Shown: piece by piece, positions 53,913 through 63,564 of the stretch
Position numbering within the stretch: the stretch's first letter is position 1
How the letters are laid out: each line of letters starts with the position of its first letter
Assembly (NCBI GenBank): GCA_037783545.1
Contig: JBBELK010001231.1
Span: 248,001-312,000 of the forward strand
From: Henricia sp. BOLD:AAB3569
Lineage: Eukaryota > Echinodermata > Asteroidea > Spinulosida > Echinasteridae
Reading direction: 5' to 3'
Length of the DNA: 64,000 nt
Notes under the pieces: model-generated
Databases searched by the model: none
Told to the model about the DNA's origin: nothing
What the model saw: the letters and a program-made list of their open reading frames with translations, nothing else
Made by a program: the position numbers and the translations under genes

Positions 53913-54095
53913 ATCGAGTCAGTTGCAAAGTACATTGTAGGACAAATTTATTAAAGATGGTGCCCTTTGCTTTACATTGTACATGCTAAATAACAAGCGA
54001 AACGTTTCCTTGGAATGAATATGGCGGCATTGACCGTGTGTTCTGTATGTGGATTCTGCGAGTAGACTATTATTGTACAGTAGACATACCTGTGT
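53913..54095. repeat. 183-bp direct repeat, copy 1 (empty site for a SINE)
   Basis: Starts ATCGAGTCAGTTGCAAAGTA and ends GACATACCTGTGT. The same sequence lies at 55,081-55,242 and continues at 55,514-55,545 around the inserted SINE. This copy contains the uninterrupted AGACTATTATTGTACAG. Confidence 0.92.
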
Positions 54096-54172
54096 ACTCG
54101 GGTCGGTTGTAGACTTGAGATTGAACAGACAAATTTATATATACAGAAAAAAAACTAAATCTCGCCCGTGTT

Positions 54173-54461
54173 ATACACCAATCCGGTAACTAACATCTCC
54201 TCCCTGCATATCCGCCATAGCTGGGGGCGTCCAGTGCATGGGCTGTGCGTTTAGTGTTGCTGTTAGAAAGAAAAGCGCTCATCCATTACATGCACGAACG
54301 AGCCTCCTTCGCGCGCACACAACCCTATAAAGATGCGCAACTTGTTCGAAGTAAACAAATGCAGCTTCAGCAACAACAAAAACATACAGTTCATTCAGTG
54401 GAAGCCCCCCAGCTATGGCGGATATACAGGGAAGAAGACCTTATTACCGGATTGGTGTATA
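54173..54461. mobile_element. MITE with TATACACCAATCCGG ends
   Basis: TATACACCAATCCGGTAACT and CCTGCATATCCGCCATAGCT are mirrored by AGCTATGGCGGATATACAGG and TTATTACCGGATTGGTGTAT then A. It is related to the element at 14,674-15,244. It lies between the two Harbinger genes. Confidence 0.8.
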
Positions 54462-55080
54462 GGAATAGGCGTTTAAGTTGTGCCCGGAAGCTCAGATTTG
54501 ACCTTTGCCGCGAGATTTACATAGCAACAACAAAATTTACATTAAACATTTTGCAATAACCTCAATAAAAAGCAAATTCATAACATTGACCCCATTCTCA
54601 CTAGGAAATCACTTCATTCGACGATTAGTTTATCATCGTTAGTTAATGAAGTGTGCGTTCTCATTTCACTTAACAAAGATCGAATGAAGAGCAGTACCGT
54701 ACACATTAAGCGACTGCTAAGCCATGTAAACGAAGATCAAATGAAGCTGTGCGATGCCCTCTGTTGACTGATTGATTTTTACACTTCCGGTAGACTGGGC
54801 CCCTGTCCATGTGCGCTACGCTGCTCTCACTATACGACGAAGGGGAAGTAAATATGAGGACAGGGAACCAGTATACTAAATTTGTTCACATCAGAAAATC
54901 TCTTCGTTGAATCATCGAGTGAGAACAGAGTTTTGTTTATTTTGCCAAATTGTGGTCCTAATTTGTTTTCAAATGTTTGTGTATCGACATACATATGTAA
55001 CAAGCAAGGAAAATTAGAATATGGAAAATGAGCGTCTTTGGGCCTTTTTTAAATTTGTTGGATTACGGAATTTTATGGTT
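54462..55080. other. no gene; inter-gene region of the Harbinger element
   Basis: Contains imperfect inverted motifs (CATTCTCACTAGGAAATC near 54,592 and CGAGTGAGAACAGAG near 54,917) that may delimit another decayed insertion. No coding. Confidence 0.45.
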
Positions 55081-55242
55081 ATCGAGTCAGTTGCAAAGTA
55101 CATTGTAGGACAAATTTATTAAAGATGGTGCCCTTTGCTTTACATTGTACATGCTAAATAACAAGCGAAACGTTTCCTTGGAATGAATATGGCGGCATTG
55201 ACCGTGTGTTCTGTATGTGGATTCTGCGAGTAGACTATTATT

Positions 55243-55513
55243 CAGAAGTTGATTGTTAAGTAAGCTTGATTTGCCCTTACCCGACGTAATCAACTTCTGA
55301 CTAATTGCAATCCCCGTTGCGGAATGATTCGAACCAGCCATTCAACACCGGCAAGCTCGGTGGTCGAGTGGTTAAGACGTCTGCCATGTATGCAGGTGGT
55401 CGTGGGTTTGAGTCCCACCCGAGCACGCTATGAAGTTTTTCATAGTGTCTCGGGAAAGCACTGAGTATACAGTGCTAACAATTACGTCGGGTAAGGGCAA
55501 ATCAAGCTTACTT
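55243..55513 (+). mobile_element. tRNA-SINE bounded by inverted repeats, with 11-bp TSD
   Basis: AGACTATTATT flanks it on both sides (55,232-55,242 and 55,514-55,524), and the paralogous empty site exists at 54,063. Inside, TAAGTAAGCTTGATTTGCCC then TTACCCGACGTAA is mirrored at the end by TTACGTCGGGTAAGGGCAAA then TCAAGCTTACTTA. Between them is a tRNA-like head (CTCGGTGGTCGAGTGGTTAA, GTGGGTTTGAGTCCCACC) and GAGCACGCTATGAAG body. It is the youngest-looking copy of this SINE in the window. Confidence 0.92.
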
Positions 55514-55545
55514 AGACTATTATTGTACAGTAGACATACCTGTGT

Positions 55546-55843
55546 GCATCTACTATGGGCTTCACCTGCTCAACTAAAGGCTTCTGAAGCCTTCCCGAGA
55601 AAGATATAAATAACGTTTGTTCATATTTGATGCTGTTTTTCGTAAGCCAGCAAAATATGTTTTTCCCCTTTTGAATTTGTTAAATTCTCGACGGATAATT
55701 TTTTTCTTAAATTTTGGTTTTGGCAGCTAATCCGTAATACAACAAATTTTAAAAAAGGCCTTAGGCAAAGAAGAAAAAAAAGTTGCATTGCCCTCACCCA
55801 TAGAAAAAACGGTTTTGTTTTTTTTCAGTTTTAAACAGTAGTT
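55546..55843. other. no gene; inter-gene region of the Harbinger element
   Basis: AT-rich; nothing recognised. Confidence 0.4.
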
Positions 55844-56938
55844 ACAGTAAACTCCGGCTAAGTCGGCACTCTTGGGACCCGAAAATATGGTTAATTGCAG
55901 CATGGAGGCTTTGATTTACCTTGGTTTAATCGCCTTGTTTTTGGGGTCGATTCTAGCAACGAAATCCTTAAAGGGCCTGTGACATGCTAAACAACGTTGT
56001 GCCTAAGCTTTGCTTCATAACGACGGATTACTTGTTCGGCATTTTTCAACTTTGAAGATTTCACTGCAATAAATCACAGACAGAGGGCGCTGTTTTGAGT
56101 GCATCACATAAGGAAGACAGAAGGGAAAAGTTAAGAAAAAACATAAGACTTCAAGTTGGACTTGTGGCAAATTCCTGCAGTTTCTACCCCCAGTTTTGTC
56201 ATGGCTTACAGCAGGCAACATGTAAAACAAACTCAAACAGCCATGGATTACAAAAGTTTCAGGAAAATTGAGAAAAAAGTGGAATCTTTTGTGCACAGTG
56301 TAATGTGATTTTCCTGTGTTTGCCTCTTGTGACATAGTGACCTTGGTCATGAATATGCATATTTGCATTAGCATAAAAACTAAAAACCTTTGTTTTAACC
56401 CCCAAAGCAAGCTCCAAATAGGATTTTTATGACTAACTGAGTAGAGTGGTTTTAAAGCATGGATTTCATTGATAAAAATCCTAAATAAGGGGCCCTTTAA
56501 AGAGAAAGAATCCCCTTGACAAAAATCCAGCATTTAGGCTTTTTTCGATAGTCCAAACATCCCTCTTGCCGACGTGGATTTTTATTATTTTTTAATTGTC
56601 GGTTTTAAGTGGATAAATTGCAAGCAAAAATGAGATTTTCGCGATTTCTGAAACGCTCATTAGATATTCATGATATGCGCGTGACCCCGTGACGCAATCC
56701 TGAGAAAGAGAAGTCAACACGATTGTTAGCTCCATACGTTTACACGCAAAAAACGTGGAAAACCGTCTCTGTTACTGTTAGGTGGTGTTTTTTTAAGAAC
56801 ATGCCGACTTGGGCGAAATGACGACTTAGAAACATACATTTCAATGGAAATGCATTGCAGACGATCGGGACTTTCGCGGACGGCCGACTTAGGCCATTTG
56901 CTGACTTGTACGATGTCGACTTAGCCGGAGTTTACTGT
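55844..56938. mobile_element. 1.1-kb TIR element with ACAGTAAACTCCGGCTAAGT ends
   Basis: ACAGTAAACTCCGGCTAAGT then CGGCA is mirrored by GTCGACTTAGCCGGAGTTTA then CTGT at 56,938. The ends recall pogo/Tigger-type TIRs (CAGT start) but no clear TA duplication is seen. A 172-codon minus frame (56,015-56,533) has no recognisable domain. A further TTAAAGGGCC/GGGCCCTTTAA pair at 55,968 and 56,490 hints at a nested insertion. Confidence 0.75.
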
Positions 56939-57063
56939 TTTATCATTTGTTTAAAACCGGCCAAGTGATGTTCTCAGCCAATGACGGGTTCACTTGAGCA
57001 AGACAGTTTGAAAGGTTTTTTGTGCAAGTGATAAAATTGTAAGATTAAATGTTATTTATTTTA

Positions 57064-57576
57064 TAAACTCCTCAAAAAAGGTTTGAAAAGTCAAGTTTGA
57101 CCGACGATTTATCTCTTGTTACTAAATAATTTCCCTTGAAATTGGTATCATTGGAAAGCCCTGTTATTCCTCTTTACAGTGATGTGTCATTCGTTATGAT
57201 TAATCAACTGGGGGATGTGCAGTATAGTGGAATACAGGGGTGGGTGGAAAGTGAAATGTTCAAAAATTCACTGCTATTGTCAAAAAGTGCATTGACACAT
57301 TCCCATCCTCCAAGCAAAAGGGGAATGCACTGCATGACAACAATGGACAATAGCAGTGAATTTTCGGTCATTTCACTTTCCAACCACCCCTGTATTTCGC
57401 TAATCAGCTATACTGTACTGCACATCCCCCAATTGATTAATCATAACAAATGACACATCACTGTAAAGAGGAATAACAGGACTTTCCAATGATACCAATT
57501 TCAAGGGAAATGATTTAGTAACAAGAGATAAATCGTCAGTCAAACTTGACTTTTCAAACTTTTGTTGAGGAGTTTA
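57064..57576. mobile_element. palindromic MITE, family B copy 2
   Basis: TAAACTCCTCAAAAAAGGTT, GTCAAGTTTGACCGACGATT, CCCTGTTATTCCTCTTTACA and AATTCACTGCTATTGTC are mirrored toward TTTGTTGAGGAGTTTA at 57,576, an almost full-length palindrome of 513 bp. It lies just downstream of the Myb-like gene's stop codon. Confidence 0.92.
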
Positions 57577-57643
57577 GATAAAAAGAAAATACATTTTCAA
57601 ATATTTTGGTTGGTTGGGTGAGGGCAACATTCGTTTTCCTTTT

Positions 57644-58026
57644 TTAAGAACCATCTTCAGAAACGATTGCAATCTGCTGTTGCTGGCAGGCGACAGCAAC
57701 TACAATCTGCAAGTAGTTGTTCAGTTGTTGCGCAGCTTGCAATCGTTCCTTTTCAATGTCTAATCTTTGTTTTTCAACTTTGAGGCGCTCTTTTTCTAAT
57801 TCGTATATTTCCCTGTTTGTTACATATGGCTTGGATACTTTTACTCGTCTTCTTGCTCCCTGCATGGCTCCACTCGGGGTTGCAGTGGGGGAGGGCAGCG
57901 ACGGTCCCGATGATGATGGCACAGCAGCATCGTCGCATGTATCAGGCTCAGCTGCAGCTGCTGGATCATCATCATCGTTTGATTGACCATCACTACCCGT
58001 GTCCTCAATCTCGTCAAGAGTAGAGG
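57644..58026 (-). CDS. Harbinger Myb/SANT-like protein, exon 3 (acidic linker and coiled coil)
   Basis: Terminal exon after acceptor CCTTCATTACAG. It reads STLDEIEDTGSDGQSNDDDD, an acidic Ser/Pro-rich linker, then RREGAR-like basic residues (ARRRVKVSKPYVTNREI) and a heptad-rich helix YELEKERLKVEKQRLDIEKE, RLQAAQQLNNYLQ, ending QQQIAIVSEDGS and stop. A C-terminal Lys/Glu-rich coiled coil after a Myb/SANT-like domain is usual in Harbinger-encoded accessory proteins. It likely mediates dimer or transposase contact (inference). Confidence 0.85.
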
Positions 58027-58832
58027 CTGTAATGAAGGGGAAAACAAAGTACAATCTCCACATCACAGATATAATGTACATATTGTCACTGTGCATGCAT
58101 GGAATCATTGCGGCATCATTCAAAATATGAAAACCCTTTGTATATCTATTGTCACATTTAAATATAAAAACCTGCCCCCTGTCATGGCCACTAGTGCAAA
58201 AGTTCTATTATCCTGACTGGCGGACATTTCTTTACAGGGGGGCAAAACAATGGAATCAATTAAATAGCGTAATAACTTCCCCAATCCCTATCAACATACT
58301 TTCTTTTAAATCTATGTATTTACGTTTTTCATCCTAATTTTAGTCACCAATGTAATTTCGTATCTGTTTGATTTTATACTTATTCTTTATTGGTATGTTG
58401 TATTGTATTTTAAGTTGTATTTAATCGTGTTTGTATTTGCTGTATATGTATTTGCTGGGCCATATTGGAGAACAGAGGGATACTTAAATTTCCCTCTGAA
58501 TATGGACCCAGGGTAAAGAATAAATAAAGAAACAAACAAAACAAACGAACTGGTCCTCTTGAACCAACTGTAGTGTTTTAACCGATCCAAGTGAGACTTT
58601 ACTGGCATTTTGCCACCGGGCTATTTTATGAATGACCACATACCGGTACATGTATTCCAAATCAAATGTATAACTTACACATGTACAGACCGTATCAAAT
58701 AGCAGCCATTTCATGGGGCAGTTTCTTTGTTCCTTGGGGACATGATTGGTTGCACATATTGTCAGGTGCTTGAACGGTTTAAGTAACAAAAGGTGCCCCA
58801 CGAAATTGCGGCTATATCCTGTCTATACGTAC

Positions 58833-58970
58833 CCGCATTTACGATGTAGTTGGGAATGTTGGGGATGGATTCCCCATCACCCCTCCCAACAACCCCATCT
58901 ACGGACGTTGGTGCCAAAACCTCTAGAACTCTCTCCAGCAGTTCATCCGTCTGTGGTTTTGCACCACCAC
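58833..58970 (-). CDS. Harbinger Myb/SANT-like protein, exon 2
   Basis: 138-nt exon, acceptor TTAATTATTTTAG, donor GCGG|GTACGT. It reads GGAKPQTDELLERVLEVLAP, TSVDGVVGRGDGESIPNIPN, then YIVNA. Phase 1 in and phase 1 out, agreeing with exons 1 and 3. It links the DNA-binding domain to the acidic/coiled-coil C-terminus and has no named domain that I recognise. Confidence 0.85.
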
Positions 58971-59178
58971 CTAAAATAATTAACACAGAAACAAAAATTT
59001 CATTCCCTTGGCTACTAAGTAATGACATGATAATGCCCCAAAAAGAGTAAAATAATTTGGGGGGGAAACAATATTCTAGCACACAACATATGTAGCCTAC
59101 AATGAGAAAATATCCACGTGGTACATGTACATGTAGGCTAGGTCTGAAATATACCATTTTCCGGTATTTTTTCCGTAT

Positions 59179-59507
59179 ACATTGAACAAAGATTTGAAGG
59201 AAATTACCTCCTAATTTTAAGATATACTTCCCACTTGCACTTTTGTCACAAATGTTGCTTTTATTCAGAAAAATCAAATTATTAAACAAATTGCATTTAG
59301 TTAGTGCACAAGATAACCTTTTAAGCACGGACCGCTCGCGCCAGAATTGTGTGCATTACTTTATGCAGTAAATTTATCATTTATTTAGGCCTATCTCAGA
59401 AATGCAACATTTGCGACAAAAGTGCATGTGGCAAGTAGCCTAGGCCCTATATCTTAAAATTGGACGATCTGTTGATTCCTAAAGGTAATTTCATTCAAAT
59501 CTTTGTT
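59179..59507. mobile_element. palindromic MITE, family C copy 2
   Basis: CATTGAACAAAGATTTGAAG, AAATTACCTCC, TTAAGATATACTTCCCACTT, TTTGTCACAAATGTTGC are mirrored toward TTTCATTCAAATCTTTGTTC. It lies in intron 1 of the Myb-like gene. Confidence 0.85.
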
Positions 59508-59526
59508 CGGTATTTTTTTCGTATAC

Positions 59527-59902
59527 ATTGAACAAAGATTTTAAGGAAATTACCTCCTGAAATCAACACATAATGTACTTTTAAGATATACTTCCCACTT
59601 GCACTTTTGTCCCAAATGTTGCTTTTCTGTAGAAAAATTACGTTTTTTTCCTCAAATTGCCTTCAGTTAGTGCACAAGATAACCATTCTGTTGTAGCGCT
59701 TACGCACAGACCGCTCGCCACGTCATTTTGTGCATTACTTTATGCAGTAATTTTATCATTAATATTTATCTCAGAAATGCAACATTTGCGACGGAAGTGT
59801 CAGTGGGAAGTATATCTTAGAATTGAATAAGCTATCGATTTCAACATATAAATTTACCCAAATCCGTGTTCAATGTATATGAAAAAAATTCCCTTTGTTC
59901 AA
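59527..59902. mobile_element. palindromic MITE, family C copy 3
   Basis: A second copy adjacent to copy 2: CATTGAACAAAGATTTTAAG at the left and CCCTTTGTTCAATG at the right, with internal GTATATGAAAAAAATTCC. Copies 2 and 3 share a GTATACATTG junction, so one may have inserted in or next to the other. Confidence 0.82.
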
Positions 59903-59935
59903 TGTAGGCCTATAAGGAAATACCCATTTGCCTAC

Positions 59936-60218
59936 CTGTCTTCTCCCCGTCCCTCTTGTACTTTCTGGCTTTCGCAGCCAAGTCCCCCCACCTTTTTCGG
60001 ACTTTAATCCAGTCCCTTTGTGGACAGCCACTTTCAACAAGTGTTCTAACAGCTTGCTCCCAACACAGCCTCTTCACTTTTTCTATATTGGCTGGTGACC
60101 GCTTTCCCTTTAAATTAATCCCGAACAGCTGACTATCGTTTTCACTGACAAACTCGATCAAAATTCGAAGCTCAGCTTCACACCAATTAGTGTCACGGGA
60201 TTTCTTTGTTTTGCTCAT
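59936..60218 (-). CDS. Harbinger Myb/SANT-like protein, exon 1 (DNA-binding domain)
   Basis: Start ATG at 60,216-60,218 (minus strand); donor GACAG|GTAGGC. It reads MSKTKKSRDTNWCEAELRIL, IEFVSENDSQLFGINLKGKR, WEQAVRTLVESGCPQRDWIK, then VRKRWGDLAAKARKYKRD. The W...E...L...V...LFG...W..., then WIKVRKRWGDL pattern is the trihelical Myb/SANT-like (Myb_DNA-bind_5 type) domain found in Harbinger accessory proteins and in host NAIF1. It is expected to bind the TIR region and help nuclear import of the transposase, by analogy with known Harbinger systems. The gene starts about 620 bp inside the right TIR. Full protein 267 residues, no frameshift. Confidence 0.9.
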
Positions 60219-60841
60219 AATCTAGACAATTTTTGGCGATCACAAATACACACGAAGCCCAACTCGCCACCAATCGATCAATATTGCAACCTAGGCTAAA
60301 AATAGACTCCTAAAATGTTTCGATACTTACCGCGCGTACCCGCCAAATTTCAGGCCGTCTCCATGGTCTCATCGGCCGGCTGACATTTGGGCTGGAAATC
60401 TTCCTTACCGTGTTCTCAATAAAGAAGGTATATGTATTTTTTGGAACAGAATTCGTTTCCTGTCGTCAATCTTCTTAGATTATGTATTGCCGTGGCCTTC
60501 CGCTAGTGAAAAATAGCTTTTAATTTCTAACAATCTGTGACAAATGAGCGATGTGTGTCCGCCATTTTATACCGCGCGAAACGTGTGAATATACGACGTA
60601 TGTTTTGTGTGTGATCACTTTATCAAGCGCAAGCATCAAATAGTCGTTGATAAACTAGAAATTAGTCTCGTCCAAGAAGTTACAAGTGCTAAAGTGAAAA
60701 AATAAACGTTGCGCAGCTAAGAAGAGTTTCGTGAAATCGATTTTAAGTAATTGCGCAGCTACGGCATAACTTTATGGCGTAAGTCTTGCGCCATAACCGT
60801 TTATGGCGCAAGTTACGCACTGTTTCGTGAAATCGGCTGCT
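60219..60841. promoter_or_regulatory. right end of the Harbinger element with subterminal repeats
   Basis: 5' flank of the Myb-like gene. From about 60,690 it carries GTTTCGTGAAATCGATTTTA, AATTGCGCAGCTACGGCATA, TTATGGCGTAAG, TTGCGCCATAA and GTTTATGGCGCAAGTTACGC before the terminal GTTTCGTGAAATCGGCTGCT. GTTTCGTGAAATCG occurs twice, near 60,726 and at the terminus. Confidence 0.65.
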
Positions 60842-60941
60842 GTTCTTATCGTTATTTAAACATCTTAGGAATGTGCAGCACGATGTGGCAGAGGGTATAT
60901 GCCCCTCCCCCTACCATTGTTCCCCCATTGTGTCTCCTGGG

Positions 60942-61303
60942 GTACCGTGGCCGAGTGGTTAGGGCCATTGACTCGCAATCATGGGTGAAAACTTGGGGTT
61001 GCGGGTTCGAATCCGGCTGCGGTACCTGTGCCCTTGGGCAAGGCACTCAACCACACTTGCTCCATCCTTCGGAAGGGATGTAAAGCCGTTGGTCCAGTGT
61101 GTTGGGTAATTGGTAACGCACTCTAAAGATCCCAGAGCATTCTTTCGTAAAGAGCAAGGGGATTCCCCGGTGTCTCTGGCCATTTCTAATTCTAATTCTT
61201 CATGGGTTTCCTCACGCTTACGAGTGACAGTGCAATGAGCACTATTGAGGAATCCTTGGTATGAATACCAGAAAGAAATAATAATAATAATAATAATAAT
61301 AAT
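60942..61303 (+). mobile_element. tRNA-Ser-like SINE ending in an ATA microsatellite
   Basis: The head GGTACCGTGGCCGAGTGGTT and GCGGGTTCGAATCCGGC closes with CGGTACC; the 7-bp acceptor stem GGTACCG/CGGTACC is perfect and D, anticodon-like and long variable regions are present. It is followed by the SINE body (TGCCCTTGGGCAAGGCACTC, GGAAGGGATGTAAAGCCGTT, TAAAGATCCCAGAGCATTCT) and an AATAATAAT tail at 61,279-61,303. The attached body argues for SINE, not a tRNA gene. Confidence 0.88.
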
Positions 61304-61599
61304 AAACATCCAAGGAATTCTTTTGTTTTTAGGGGAGTGTGTGTGTTAACAGAAGGGAAGGGGGTGGGGAGGGGTGGGATCCGTTTGTCATATATCGTGC
61401 TGGATATAGTGTGGGGTTGATAGACTACCGAAGTGAATACGTCATCTTTTGTTAGTTAATTGCCTAGGCAATGGCCCTACACTAAGAGAAGCGGCATTTC
61501 TCGGTACGAGTGCGCGCCCAGCCCAGCCCGGTGACTTCCTGTCCCCGGCGGGGGGTGCCTGTCCGTGTAGATTAAGACCCAATGCCATGGCCAAAACAT
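61304..61599. other. no gene seen
   Basis: Contains a G-rich tract (about 61,332-61,380). Nothing recognised. Confidence 0.4.
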
Positions 61600-62475
61600 T
61601 GAACAATGTTGGACAACAGTGGGAAAAAATCTAAAAATCATGAGAATTTCTCTCTTAGTTTTTACACCATGGTTTTTACAACCAAACTAACATTTTACAT
61701 GGTTTTATAACAATGGAAATCCATGCTGCATATGGGGGCCTAAAATCAGACATGTCATAATTTTATTTCTCATTTTTATCATCAAACTTGTTCTAACATG
61801 CATTGTTTATTTTTCATTTAATACAAAATAAAGACGTTTATAGTGGTCGGATATGACATTCAACCTAAAAATTCAAATTATTTCTGCACTTGAAGTGAAA
61901 TATTGAACTAATGAATCAGACAATGTTGACGAACATTTCTTTGGACAATGTTGGACAGAAGTGGGAAAAATTTAAAAATCATGAAAATTTCTCAATTATT
62001 TTTTACACCATGGTTTTTACAACCAAACTATAACATTTTACATGGTTTTATGGCAATGGGAATCCAGGCTGGGGGCTCAAAATCAGACATAACAGAATTG
62101 TATTTCTCATTTTTATCATCAAACTTGTTGACGAACATTTCCTTGGACAATGTTGGACAGCAGTGGGAAAAAATTTAAAAATCATGAAAATTTCTCTCTC
62201 TTAGTTTTTACACCATGGTTTTTACAACTAAACTAAAATTTTACATGGTTTTATAACAATGGAAATCCAGGCTGGGGGCCTAAAATCAGACATGTCATAA
62301 TTTTATTTCTCATTTTTATCATCAAACTTGTTCTAACATGCATTGTTTATTTTTCATTTACATAATAAAGACGTTTATGGTCGGATATGGAATTCAACCT
62401 AAAAATTCAAATTATTTCTGCACTTGAAGTCAAATATTGAACTAATGAATCAGACAATGTTGACGAACATTTCCA
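61600..62475. repeat. about 340-bp tandem repeat, 2.6 units
   Basis: CAATGTTGGACAACAGTGGG, TTTTTACACCATGGTTTTTA, TTTTACATGGTTTTATAACA, ATCAGACATGTCATAATTTT and GCACTTGAAGTGAAATATTG recur in order. Units start near 61,605, 61,944 (internally shortened) and 62,145. Last landmark CAGACAATGTTGACGAACAT near 62,450. Confidence 0.9.
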
Positions 62476-63170
62476 TTTTTTTTTAGTTAACCAAACTGTG
62501 CAAATTTCCTTCAAGGGCTTCTGTCCTATCTACAAAGTAGTTTGCTGTTGTTCCCTGGAATTCGTAAAAACAGCTTCATATCCACAAAATTAATGGGCCT
62601 TCTCAAAGCATTCTCCTCAAAACACTGAAAAGGGTGAAATTTTAAACATATAGTAAACTAGTAGGCCTAAACATCAAATTCAAATTTGTTCCATTAAACG
62701 TTATTCCAGTATATTTTCGGAGGCTTATGCAAGCAAGTTGCTCTAATTAATTTTCTGCAATTCTGCTTGCTGTAAAAACAAAAACATGCACGGAGAATCA
62801 GAAAAAAAAGTATAGTTTTAAATAGGCCGTAAAAGGTCGATCCTTGGGTCACAACAATTTGCCTTATTCATTTTTTGTTGGCCTAAATGAAAATCAAATG
62901 GGTCATATTTGACTTTAGAAAATATACAATTACTTTTGTAAAACCATGTGGCTTTGAGAGACTCCTTTCAACATTAAACTTACAAAAATTTAATAAGGGC
63001 ATTTTGAATTTTTTTAAAATCTGCCCAACAATTTATAATACTTCAAACATTGTGTACAAAGCATATGATAGTGAGTGAAATTAGTAGTTTTTAAGAAAGT
63101 GGGTGGTTCTTCACTCGGATTAATTCACTCCTAAATTTCGGGTTTTTTTCTATCATATCTGAACTAACTG
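62476..63170. other. no gene seen
   Basis: AT-rich unique sequence, short frames only. Confidence 0.4.
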
Positions 63171-63349
63171 ATCAATGCTTGCAAGTCATTCTAGGGAAAA
63201 ATAGTAGTGGATAACTTCTCTGAAATCGTTTAGCACTTTTTTTTTTACCGAAGCCAATAATATGAAAAGCATGCCATAGTATAGAGAAGAAGAAAACAAT
63301 CCCAGTCGTTTTCTTCCTCCATGCGTAAGCGATGAAAAAAAATCGTGAC

Positions 63350-63500
63350 CAAGCAGAAAATGCCCTAAGAAAATCTCTAAATGCCAGTCTTTGATAGCCT
63401 TTGAACTTTTCGATTCCCAACTTGGAACGAAATGCTTCGTCTTCACTGGCCGCCCAATCATCACACCCGACCGTAGGAGCAACGCAGGCCGGCAAGCGGC
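63350..63500 (-). pseudogene. possible RecQ-like helicase N-terminal fragment (weak)
   Basis: A minus-strand frame reads DDWAASEDEAFRSKLGIEKF then KGYQRLAFRDFLR, which resembles the segment just before the Walker A motif in RecQ-type helicases (LGI..F..QR.A...FL). No Walker motif follows: the frame continues RAFSAWSRFFFIAYAW with no obvious GT donor at the right place. The long frame has no ATG start (TTG at 63,564). It could be an exon edge, a helicase pseudogene, or chance. Confidence 0.25.
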
Positions 63501-63564
63501 AAGGCCCGGACAGTACAGGCGAGCCACTGAGTGCAACGCGCAAGATAGCTTTGTCCGTGGACAA

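Larger units (their letters stand above)
51428..60841. mobile_element. PIF/Harbinger DNA transposon, two genes, 9.4 kb
   Basis: The end AGCAGCCAATTTCACGAAAC at 51,428 is mirrored by GTTTCGTGAAATCGGCTGCT ending at 60,841 (19 of 20 matching). Subterminal zones on both sides are rich in TTGCGTAACTTGCGC / TTATGGCGCAAG-type motifs. Between them lie a complete Harbinger transposase gene on + and a Myb/SANT-like gene on -, converging. A SINE, two family C MITEs, one family B MITE, a 1.1-kb TIR element and other hairpins have inserted since. I do not find a clean 3-bp target duplication; the flanks are ACC and GTT. Confidence 0.88.

Noticed and set aside
56015-56533. 172-codon protein on the minus strand
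   Set aside because: It lies within a TIR element, has no domain, and its composition is that of the AT-rich DNA.
51428-60841. Domesticated host HARBI1 plus NAIF1 pair
   Set aside because: The two genes lie between matching TIRs with subterminal repeats, which points to a transposon rather than dispersed host genes.
60942-61025. Functional tRNA-Ser gene
   Set aside because: The cloverleaf-like head is followed directly by a SINE body and ATA tail, and the same body is attached to other heads in the window.
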